Shown: positions 1 through 6,110, counted from the stretch's first letter. The stretch: DNA of 6,617 nucleotides from a bacterium (GCA_030426875.1 JAUHXI010000081.1:1-6617); one strand, 5' to 3'. Notes: generated by a model from the letters alone, not told the origin. Made by a program: numbers and translations.

Positions 1-703
1 CCACAAACATACACAAGGGTTGATAGTCACCCTTATCCGCTAAATCAAGCACGCGATAATAGCGCTTTCGGTCATTTTTTAGAATAATGGTCAGGGGGTA
101 CCCTGCACACAAAAGTACCACATTCATCAGCAATCGTCCCGTCCTCCCATTGCCATCCCAAAACGGGTGAATGTTCACAAATTTATGATGAAGTAGTGCT
201 GCCAACTCAACAGGGTGCATTTTTTTGGACTGTCTAGACCACCAGCGCACCATATTTTCCATGAGCCCAGGAATATCCATTGAAGCAGGTGGTGCATGAG
301 TAGAGCCAGAAATCCGAATGTCACCATTACGATACTGACCTGCGATATCTTTTTGAGATTCTCTGACCACTAAACTATGCAATTCTTTGATCAATTTTCC
401 AGAAATAGTGCGTTTTTTACCATGTTCAACCATGTCATATAAAAACTCCAAGGCTTCGGTGTGATTTTTGGCTTCCAAATGGTCTTTCAGTGACTTCCCT
501 TTAATGGTGATGCCCTCTTGAATGACCCAAAAGGTTTCCTTTAGAGTGAGGGTGTTGCCTTCAATCGCATTGGAATTATAGGTCATCTCAAGGGCAAATT
601 GCTCTCGTATTTTATTCACAACAACCGGTGATAAAGGCCTTTTAGAATTGAGAAACTTAACCTTTTTTTCCAATGGTGTGAGCATTTCTTTGGTAATGTA
701 CAT
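1..703 (-). CDS. Fic-domain protein AMP transferase, class II (self-inhibited), C-terminus outside the window
   Basis: The frame runs leftward from ATG at 703 to the window edge without a stop, giving 234 residues of an incomplete protein. An in-frame TAA at 713-715 makes this the first possible ATG. The Fic core motif HPFWDGNGRTGR is at residues 179-190, with catalytic His179, Asp183, Asn185, Arg187 and Arg190 all present. The substrate-binding flap is visible as GSTHAPP at 133-139. Near the N-terminus SNAIEGN (44-50) fits the inhibitory-helix motif [S/T]xxxE[G/N], with Glu48 as the inhibitory glutamate. Placing it before the core defines class II, the type of Shewanella SoFic and human FICD. 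Such enzymes usually move AMP from ATP onto Ser, Thr or Tyr of a target protein, and the target here is unknown. Many relatives carry a C-terminal winged helix, which would lie outside the window. No separate antitoxin gene is visible or needed. The operator-like repeats at its promoter suggest autoregulation (inference). Confidence 0.94.
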   Translation of the reverse strand, partial: MYITKEMLTPLEKKVKFLNSKRPLSPVVVNKIREQFALEMTYNSNAIEGNTLTLKETFWVIQEGITIKGKSLKDHLEAKNHTEALEFLYDMVEHGKKRTISGKLIKELHSLVVRESQKDIAGQYRNGDIRISGSTHAPPASMDIPGLMENMVRWWSRQSKKMHPVELAALLHHKFVNIHPFWDGNGRTGRLLMNVVLLCAGYPLTIILKNDRKRYYRVLDLADKGDYQPLCMFV

Positions 704-800
704 TAAGGTATGTTAATTTTAAAATGATAATATCATACCTTAGTAATAAAGACAATTCTTTTAAAGTATAATAATTATATTTTATATAAAACATACCTTA
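704..800. promoter_or_regulatory. Three-copy operator-like repeat TAAGGTATG around the fic promoter
   Basis: The 9-mer TAAGGTATG or its reverse complement CATACCTTA occurs exactly at 704-712, 734-742 and 792-800. The outer copies match over 11 bp (AACATACCTTA at 790-800, inverted at 704-714). One copy abuts the fic start codon, the middle one lies between the -35 and -10 boxes, and the third is upstream of the -35. This placement is what a repressor-binding array would show. The binding protein is unknown; the Fic protein itself, if it has a C-terminal DNA-binding domain, is one candidate (inference). Confidence 0.55.
727..755 (-). promoter_or_regulatory. Sigma70-type promoter of the fic gene
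   Basis: On the minus strand a -35 box TTGTCT (755-750) and a -10 box TATTAT (732-727) are separated by exactly 17 bp. Transcription would begin near 720, leaving a leader of about 17 nt before the ATG at 703. No Shine-Dalgarno motif is seen in that leader. One copy of a 9-bp repeat lies inside the spacer. The match is good but not experimentally supported. Confidence 0.55.
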
Positions 801-812
801 AGGAATGAGTTA

Positions 813-847
813 GGGTTGGATAGCTCTATTTTTAGTCTATCCAACCC
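813..847. other. Hairpin with a perfect 11-bp stem
   Basis: GGGTTGGATAG (813-823) is exactly complementary to CTATCCAACCC (837-847), with a 13-nt loop. The loop can add a small inner stem (826-828 with 833-835). There is no T-tract on either side, so it is not a standard intrinsic terminator. It sits between the fic operator region and the heptamer repeat. It could be a back-up stop for leftward read-through or the remnant of a small repeat. Confidence 0.45.
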
Positions 848-882
848 ACCTTAAAAATTCCAGTTACCCTAATTTACTTTAT

Positions 883-959
883 GACTAACGAGTAGTGAGT
901 AAGGGGTAACGAATAAGTAGTAACTAATAAGTAGTAAGGACTAAGTAGTAAGTAATAGA
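883..959. repeat. Degenerate heptamer tandem repeat, 11 units
   Basis: The sequence divides without gaps into eleven 7-nt units with consensus close to GAGTAAG / TAGTAAG. Examples are GAGTAGT (890), GAGTAAG (897), GGGTAAC (904), TAGTAAC (918), TAGTAAG (932), GACTAAG (939) and TAGTAAG (946). T is fixed at position 4 and A is nearly fixed at position 5. The 9-mer AAGTAGTAA recurs at 915, 929 and 943, exactly 14 bp apart. It is non-coding. The same GAGT-headed heptamer builds the element at 3210-3319, so the two appear related. Confidence 0.65.
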
Positions 960-969
960 ACTCCCACCT

Positions 970-992
970 ATTTTTTAGCAACGCTAAAAAAT
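970..992. other. TTTTTTAGC/GCTAAAAAA hairpin beside the heptamer repeat
   Basis: TTTTTTAGC (971-979) pairs perfectly with GCTAAAAAA (983-991) across the 3-nt loop AAC, and A970-T992 adds a tenth pair. It lies 11 bp past the last heptamer unit. A similar TTTTTAG/CTAAAAA hairpin sits in the middle of the other heptamer element (3249-3267), so it is probably part of the repeat family rather than a stand-alone regulator. Its AT-rich stem would be a weak terminator at best. Confidence 0.5.
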
Positions 993-1012
993 GAAATCGC
1001 TAATCGCTGCAC

Positions 1013-1048
1013 AAAAAAAACCGACACCTGTAAGGGTGTCGGTTTTTT
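1013..1048 (-). terminator. Intrinsic terminator of the secreted-protein gene, bidirectional in form
   Basis: CCGACACC (1021-1028) and GGTGTCGG (1035-1042) form a perfect 8-bp GC-rich stem with a 6-nt loop. On the minus strand the stem is followed by eight U (A-run at 1013-1020). It begins about 30 nt after the TAA of the 1072-3048 gene, as expected for its terminator. The plus strand also has six T after the stem (1043-1048), so it could stop transcription in both directions, although no plus-strand gene precedes it. Confidence 0.85.
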
Positions 1049-1071
1049 AAGTTTAATGCCAATCATTCACC

Positions 1072-3048
1072 TTAGAAGAAAAGAGGGCTCATCAGCAACC
1101 TGCTCAAATCCTCAAATTCTTCAGGGGCTTCAAGATCATTAGTGGCGGTTGGATCAGTTACTTTGAAAGCATAGTTCATGTCCATTTCAAAGGTTGAGGT
1201 TTCACCGTCATAGTAGGTGTCTTCAAAGAGGAAACCGAAATTTACATAAAGCATGTCTAAGTAATCGCCTCCTTCATCTAGGTCATAGATTCCAGTCAAA
1301 TTAACACCGTTCATGACGTCATTCACTTCCTCTAACTCAACTTCATCCATCTCTTCGCCTTCCATGAGTAGATACATTTCTTGCATCATATTCACAACAC
1401 CCGATTTTCGTAGGCTAAAAAATTCAGCCCCTTCATACTGACCATTCACAATGTCTAAATTGTAGAAAAGGTCGGCGTCAAAAAAGATGTCTAAACCAGC
1501 TCTAACTCCAACCAGGCCTTCTTCAAGTTCAGCTTCTGGGATTTCGTAAGCTTCTAAAGCAGCCATTTCTTCTTCATATCTTTGGGAATAATCCTCATGA
1601 ATACCAGCGATATAGAACCAGGTGCCCTCGTGAAAAACAAAATCGCCGGTGTAAGAAGCATCTACAATCACTTGTTCTGCTTCAGTTAAATCATCACCTG
1701 CATAAAAATCAACCACCCAGCAGCCAGGCCATGTTTTGGCACCTTCTTCTGCATTAGGGTCTAGGTAGCCGGGCACATAATTGAGGGCTTCCTCTCTCAT
1801 TTCTTCAATCGCTCCTTCACTGAGGCCACCGCCTTCCCATTCAATCATTTCCTCCACCATAGTCACTTCATCTTCAGTTGTATTACACTCTAGGTAACCC
1901 TTTTCAATGCCTGCTTCAAAGTCGACTTCAACAGCAGTCCCTGCGGCTAGTCCTTCTTCTAAAAAGGTGATGTAATTGTCACCAAAGTAAAATTCATCTC
2001 CAGGGTCACGAGTCACTACATAAAAAAGTTCACCCGCTTCCATTAGCCAATCCCCTGTGTAAAAATCAAGATGATCCATCAGGTACTGTTCACTTTCACT
2101 CAAGTTTTCATCATTTAAAGGATAGCTAGTATAACAAGCTAGGTCATAAAGGAAGCCATCTTCAACTTCACCCAGGTTGTCTATCGTAGTGCTTTCGAAG
2201 AAGAATGCTTCATCTTCACCATACATAAGCCTAATTTCCTCCATTTCCGCTTCAATATCGGCTTGAGTTTGACATTCCATGGCACCTTTTTCAACCAAGA
2301 CTTCTAAATCAGCCGGTAGCACTTCCCATCCTTTTTCGGCAATCAAAGCTCGGGGGTCTTCAACGGTAGAAAAATCGATGTATTCGTCCATTTCATCCCA
2401 CCCATAAAGGCTGCTGTAGAAAGACTGTTGTTTGATTCCCTGAGTGGCGATTTCTTCTACAAAATCACGAATGGCTTGTTCAGGATTCTCAGAAAAATTG
2501 TTTTTCAACTGAGCCATGTCAAGCGGCATGGTCATGTGTGAGGGAAAGTCATTCAAAGGCAGGTAATACTGAATGCCAATGAACGGTTGAGCCATGGTCT
2601 CAGCAAATTCAATATCAGAGGCAGTGCCTTCATCATAAGCCCCCGTAACTTCAATATCAAACTCATTCAGTGTGGCATAAAGCCCATTTTCATCCATGCT
2701 CAAAATGTCAGCCCCCACCATAATGTTCATGGTTTCAAAAGACATGAAGTATGGTTCCACTTCCCCATTATTGACAACTTCAATTTCAGCCATCAGCTCA
2801 TTCGCAGTCGCCAAACCATCCACACGAGTGTCGGAGTTCACTGTAAAATTGACTGTAAAATCATCCCCAAATTCATTGATTTTAAGACTCCCTTCCACTA
2901 CTTCGGCAGCGCTGTAGTTTTCCATTCCAGTTAAATTGCCCAATGCTGTAAGAAAGCCAGCTTCTTCAGCCGATTCTTGGGCTCCTGCCATAGGGGTCAC
3001 GGCTAACATGAGGGCGCTCATGGTGGACAATGCAATTATTTTCTTCAT
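1072..3048 (-). CDS. Secreted, highly acidic protein with an internal ~125-residue duplication, unknown function
   Basis: This 658-residue protein matches no family I recognise. Residues 1-23 form a clear signal peptide: MKK, then a hydrophobic core, then an AGA cleavage site before Gln24. No lipobox, later transmembrane segment or sorting signal is seen, so it is probably exported and soluble. It is strongly acidic, with about 150 Asp/Glu against about 21 Lys/Arg. Two related segments lie in tandem, about 222-346 and 358-482. Each has a YI[DT]F-like start, an EKGxxEC block (Cys259, Cys388), a second Cys (Cys305, Cys443), then an LxExEQ...YTGD...[LW]FY[VI] block. These are the only four cysteines, which suggests one disulfide per repeat (inference). 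The flanking parts (24-215, 510-658) have alternating hydrophobic and polar stretches suggesting beta strands. The start is the only ATG that gives the signal peptide; no Shine-Dalgarno precedes it. It ends in TAA followed by a strong terminator. Confidence 0.87.
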   Translation of the reverse strand: MKKIIALSTMSALMLAVTPMAGAQESAEEAGFLTALGNLTGMENYSAAEVVEGSLKINEFGDDFTVNFTVNSDTRVDGLATANELMAEIEVVNNGEVEPYFMSFETMNIMVGADILSMDENGLYATLNEFDIEVTGAYDEGTASDIEFAETMAQPFIGIQYYLPLNDFPSHMTMPLDMAQLKNNFSENPEQAIRDFVEEIATQGIKQQSFYSSLYGWDEMDEYIDFSTVEDPRALIAEKGWEVLPADLEVLVEKGAMECQTQADIEAEMEEIRLMYGEDEAFFFESTTIDNLGEVEDGFLYDLACYTSYPLNDENLSESEQYLMDHLDFYTGDWLMEAGELFYVVTRDPGDEFYFGDNYITFLEEGLAAGTAVEVDFEAGIEKGYLECNTTEDEVTMVEEMIEWEGGGLSEGAIEEMREEALNYVPGYLDPNAEEGAKTWPGCWVVDFYAGDDLTEAEQVIVDASYTGDFVFHEGTWFYIAGIHEDYSQRYEEEMAALEAYEIPEAELEEGLVGVRAGLDIFFDADLFYNLDIVNGQYEGAEFFSLRKSGVVNMMQEMYLLMEGEEMDEVELEEVNDVMNGVNLTGIYDLDEGGDYLDMLYVNFGFLFEDTYYDGETSTFEMDMNYAFKVTDPTATNDLEAPEEFEDLSRLLMSPLFF

Positions 3049-3079
3049 AAAGAGTGCAAGTTAATGGTTATTATTCATA

Positions 3080-3085
3080 ATTATA
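3080..3085 (-). promoter_or_regulatory. Candidate -10 box for the secreted-protein gene
   Basis: A perfect TATAAT on the minus strand (3085-3080) lies 31 bp upstream of the ATG at 3048, giving a predicted leader of about 25 nt. No convincing -35 hexamer sits 16-18 bp upstream (GTAGTA at 17 bp), so the call is tentative. No Shine-Dalgarno is seen before the start; the preceding bases are CTTGCACTCTTT. Confidence 0.35.
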
Positions 3086-3209
3086 TTTCTAGCTGGGTGT
3101 CATACTACTACTCTGCCCACCAAAGCGCAAGTGGCGTTTTGCTTTTTTAAAGTTATTTAACTCATGTTACGCACCTTCCTACTCTTGCTAAAGTACGACA
3201 ACCTTCTAG

Positions 3210-3319
3210 GAGTGTTGAGTGATCAGGGATGAGTGGTGAGTCCAAACATTTTTAGCTTCCCTAAAAACAAAAAACTGATCACTGACCACTCACCTCTGAC
3301 CACTCACCTCTGATCACTC
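3210..3319. repeat. Heptamer-repeat element in inverted-repeat arrangement with a central hairpin
   Basis: The left arm consists of 7-nt units GAGTGTT (3210), GAGTGAT (3217), CAGGGAT (3224), GAGTGGT (3231) and GAGTCCA (3238). The right arm (3275-3319) is the same repeat in reverse complement: CTGATCA, CTGACCA, CTCACCT, CTGACCA, CTCACCT, CTGATCA, all in a strict 7-nt register. It includes two identical 14-mers (3282-3295, 3296-3309). Arms 3217-3241 and 3295-3319 pair at 21 of 25 positions. Between them TTTTTAG (3249-3255) and CTAAAAA (3261-3267) form an inner hairpin. The design parallels the repeat and hairpin at 883-992, so both are probably copies of one intergenic repeat family. Confidence 0.65.
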
Positions 3320-3395
3320 TCAAATAAAGCAAGCGTAGGCACTGTTTAAAGAAGTGTGGGGGGGTGAGTTAATAAGATTTTCTAGCCTTAAATCA

Positions 3396-3424
3396 TTGAT
3401 TTTTTCCCTAATTTATGCTATTAT
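3396..3424 (+). promoter_or_regulatory. Extended -10 promoter of the VirD4-like ATPase gene
   Basis: TTGATT (3396-3401) and TATTAT (3419-3424) are 17 bp apart, and TGC directly precedes the -10 box (extended -10). The predicted start is near 3431, about 75 nt before the ATG at 3507. Two further TGC-TAT sites lie downstream, TATGAT at 3451 and TATAAA at 3480, and could be alternative -10 elements. Neither has a good -35 box. Confidence 0.45.
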
Positions 3425-3506
3425 TTGTAGAAAAATGGGGTGGAATTTGCTATGATGGGCTTGCCGTATTGCAAATTGCTATAAAATTAAAATTTTAGCG
3501 TAACTA

Positions 3507-6104
3507 ATGTTCCAAATCGCACTCATTGCCGTCGCACTCCTCCTTTTGTCTACTTTTTTGCTAAACGTCTACATCGCCCACAAACAACAACAATATAATC
3601 AGAGCATGCCATCTGTTTTGCTTCGTGTGGCTGTTTCTAAAACCAATGAACGCGGACCTATTGTGGCCGAACAAATTTTCTCTGCACTGCATGGTATTCG
3701 TCAAAATCATGGATTTTTCAATTACCTTTCGGGTAAAACTTCGCCGCGCATCAGCTTAGAAATTGCAAATGTTGGGGGTAAAATTCAATTCTTTATCTGG
3801 GCTCCCCGTCAGTATAAAAATGTGGTAGAAAGCCAGGTGTATGCTCAGTATCCGGATGTAGAAATTGAGGTGGTGGAGGATTACTCCAAACAAGATCATC
3901 GAGTGAGCCGTTCTAAATTGAACGTGTCTGACATGCCACAACAACCGGTTCAAAGTCAGGTGCATTTGCCGGTGGTTCGACAGCCCCATTCAACCCAGGA
4001 CCGGGTGGTGATTACGGCAGAAATGGGTTTGTCTGGGCCCAATGTCTTCCCCATCAAGCGCTACAAACAATTTGAAGACAAGCTCACCAATGTGGCCACT
4101 GAACCCTTGGCAGGGATCACTGCCACGCTTTCTAAGCTGAATGCGACCGACGAAGAGGCCTGGATTCAAATCACCATTGAGCCCATGGGAGACTGGTGGC
4201 GAAAACGAGGGCTTAAATGTTTAAAAATACTCAATAACGGTCGCTTTGGAAAAAGTGATTGGTTTAAAAATAAGGCCATCAATGCTTATTTATCTCAGGG
4301 GTTTTGGAGGCGGCTTTACAATGCCCCGTTGCGTTTTTTCTTATGGATTTTGAGAGCTGGCCGAACGGGTGCTTTGCCAGAAGATGCCATGAAGGAAAAA
4401 GATTTACGAGAAGAAACCTCTTCCACACATGATCGAGAAGATCCCATTTCGGCAGCGGTGAACAAGGTCACCCGTCTTAGCTATGGAGTGAACCTTCGCA
4501 TGGTCTACTTACCCCGACAAGAAAACATCGATTTAGCTGAAATAAAGCTCAATGAAATAGCCGGTAGCTTTAAGCAATTCACCTTGCCCAATGTGAATGG
4601 GTTTGAGATCAGTCGCATGAATACAGCCAATTCTCAAATTTTAAAGCGCTTTAGGCAGCGGGCAGTGGTGGAGCCGATGGTGCTGAGTGTTGAGGAGCTG
4701 GCCACCCTCTATCACATGCCATCAGGCGAAGTGGGCACCCCAAATGTGATGTGGGTGACGTCCAGAAAACTTGAGCCACCCCACAGTTTGCCAGTGGTTG
4801 GCTCTGTTTCTGATGATGAATTGAATGTGATTGGAGAGACTAATTTTAGAGGCCACCGGGAGCCATTTGGAATCAAAACGATCGATCGACGCCGTCATAT
4901 TTACATCATCGGTAAGACGGGGATGGGTAAATCCGTCCTGCTTCAGAACATGATTCGCTCCGATGTGCATCAGAAAAAAGGATTAGCTATCATTGACCCT
5001 CATGGAGATTTAGCCGATGCAGTGATTGACTTTGTACCATCCCATCGTACCAATGATGTGGTGATTTTAGACCCTTCTGATGTCTCTCATCCCTTTGCGT
5101 TTAACATGTTGGAATATACTGAAAATCCTCAAAAGCGGAACTTAATGGCGTCAGGGTTGTTGGGGGTGTTCAAAAAAATGTACTCCGATTCGTGGGGGCC
5201 ACGCTTAGAGCATATTCTACGAAACTGTTTGTTGGCATTAGCCGAATACCCCAACACCTCAATGCTCGGAATCATGCGAATTTTAGTGGATCAACCTTAT
5301 CGAAGGAAGGTGGTGGTGAACATTCAAAATCCCATGGTCAAGAGTTTTTGGGTGGATGAGTTTGAAAAAATGCAAGACAGACAGCGTACTGAGGCTATTT
5401 CGCCCATTCAAAACAAGGTGGGTCAATTCCTTTCCTCCCCTATGATTCGTAATATTGTAGGACAGGTCAAATCCACCGTGAACATTCGCTTCATGATGGA
5501 TAGCGGTAAAATCATTGTAGTCAACCTGTCAAAAGGGAAAATTGGCGAAGACAACTCCTCACTCCTGGGCTCCATGCTGATCACCAAATTTCAACTCGAT
5601 GCCATGAGCCGGGCCGACATGGCCGAAAAAGACCGTCGCGATTTTTATTTGTATGTGGATGAGTTCCAAAATTTTGCCACCGATGCCTTTGCCACCATTC
5701 TTTCTGAAGCCCGAAAGTACAAGTTGAACCTGGTGATGGCCAATCAGTACGTGGCTCAAATGCCGGATGAAGTGCGAGATGCCGTGTTTGGTAATGTGGG
5801 GACCAGCGTCTGTTTTCAGGTGGGTTATGACGATGCCGAGCACTTTTCAAGTCAGTTTTCTGAAGAAGTACTGCCCAATGACATCATCACGCTGCCCAAG
5901 TACAACTGCTACACCAAATTGATGATTGATGGGATGCCATCTCCCACCTTTTCAATGGCCACCCTTCCGCCTCCCCACGTTGAGCAGGAAGAAGGGCGTC
6001 GTGAAAAGGTCATCCGTTTGTCTCGAGAACGCTATTGTCGGCCTCGCGAGGTGGTGGAAGAAAAAATCTCTAGATGGGCAGAGACGAAGCAATTGAAGGG
6101 GTAG
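3507..6104 (+). CDS. Membrane-anchored VirD4/TrwB-like (HerA/FtsK superfamily) type IV secretion-type ATPase
   Basis: The protein has 865 residues. An in-frame TAA two codons upstream fixes ATG 3507 as the first start. Residues 3-24 form one transmembrane helix at the N-terminus. A long region (about 35-440) precedes the motor and carries an aromatic-rich, possibly membrane-lying stretch at 266-283. The motor has Walker A GKTGMGKS (469-476), a DPHGDL segment (497-502), an inserted mostly helical region (about 540-660) with SWGPRLEHILRN (562-573), Walker B YLYVDEF (714-720; Asp718, Glu719) and a sensor-like ANQYVAQ (745-751). This order is that of VirD4/TraG coupling proteins, which form hexamers and pump DNA or protein through a type IV channel. 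The N-terminal part differs from classical VirD4, and no relaxase, VirB or pilus gene is in the window. Its substrate is therefore unknown; a DNA-transport role is inference. The C-terminal tail (820-865) is charged. It converges on queA with a 77-bp gap. Confidence 0.92.
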   Translation: MFQIALIAVALLLLSTFLLNVYIAHKQQQYNQSMPSVLLRVAVSKTNERGPIVAEQIFSALHGIRQNHGFFNYLSGKTSPRISLEIANVGGKIQFFIWAPRQYKNVVESQVYAQYPDVEIEVVEDYSKQDHRVSRSKLNVSDMPQQPVQSQVHLPVVRQPHSTQDRVVITAEMGLSGPNVFPIKRYKQFEDKLTNVATEPLAGITATLSKLNATDEEAWIQITIEPMGDWWRKRGLKCLKILNNGRFGKSDWFKNKAINAYLSQGFWRRLYNAPLRFFLWILRAGRTGALPEDAMKEKDLREETSSTHDREDPISAAVNKVTRLSYGVNLRMVYLPRQENIDLAEIKLNEIAGSFKQFTLPNVNGFEISRMNTANSQILKRFRQRAVVEPMVLSVEELATLYHMPSGEVGTPNVMWVTSRKLEPPHSLPVVGSVSDDELNVIGETNFRGHREPFGIKTIDRRRHIYIIGKTGMGKSVLLQNMIRSDVHQKKGLAIIDPHGDLADAVIDFVPSHRTNDVVILDPSDVSHPFAFNMLEYTENPQKRNLMASGLLGVFKKMYSDSWGPRLEHILRNCLLALAEYPNTSMLGIMRILVDQPYRRKVVVNIQNPMVKSFWVDEFEKMQDRQRTEAISPIQNKVGQFLSSPMIRNIVGQVKSTVNIRFMMDSGKIIVVNLSKGKIGEDNSSLLGSMLITKFQLDAMSRADMAEKDRRDFYLYVDEFQNFATDAFATILSEARKYKLNLVMANQYVAQMPDEVRDAVFGNVGTSVCFQVGYDDAEHFSSQFSEEVLPNDIITLPKYNCYTKLMIDGMPSPTFSMATLPPPHVEQEEGRREKVIRLSRERYCRPREVVEEKISRWAETKQLKG

Positions 6105-6110
6105 AAGTAG

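Larger units (their letters stand above)
704..1071. other. Gene-free interval between the fic start and the secreted-protein stop
   Basis: No credible coding frame is seen on either strand. From left to right it holds the fic promoter with its three operator-like repeats, an AT-rich patch (about 755-795), an 11-bp-stem hairpin (813-847), an 11-unit heptamer repeat (883-959), a TTTTTTAGC hairpin (970-992) and a strong bidirectional terminator (1013-1048). Each is listed separately. Confidence 0.7.
3049..3506. other. Divergent intergenic region between the secreted-protein gene and the ATPase gene
   Basis: This 458-bp stretch has no credible gene. It holds a -10 candidate for the leftward gene near 3080-3085, an inverted heptamer-repeat element with a central hairpin (3210-3319), and a promoter for the rightward ATPase (3396-3424) followed by a leader of about 75 nt. 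The rest (about 3086-3209 and 3320-3395) shows nothing I can name, apart from a G-run at 3358-3364. Confidence 0.7.

Noticed and set aside
761..780. Plus-strand promoter with TATAAT at 767-772
   Set aside because: It has no acceptable -35 box and no plus-strand gene downstream. The patch is AT-rich enough to give such a match by chance.
883..959. Plasmid-type iteron array or origin at the heptamer run
   Set aside because: Units are too diverged and too short for typical iterons. No replication initiator gene or DnaA-box cluster is visible nearby.
2587..2934. Plus-strand open frames of 115 and 73 residues inside the secreted-protein gene
   Set aside because: They lie antisense to a gene with a clear signal peptide and terminator. 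They show no recognisable motif and are best explained as shadows of it.
3122..3148. Terminator-like AAAGC...GCTTTTTT structure upstream of the secreted-protein gene
   Set aside because: The stem is only about five pairs with a long loop, and no plus-strand gene precedes it.
3275..3319. CRISPR array from the repeated CTGACCACTCACCT units
   Set aside because: The units are 14 bp, directly adjacent, and divide into 7-nt subunits. There are no spacers and no cas genes.
3756..5850. Minus-strand frames of 77 to 94 residues within the ATPase gene
   Set aside because: They are antisense to a gene with unmistakable Walker motifs, have no family features and mirror its codon pattern.
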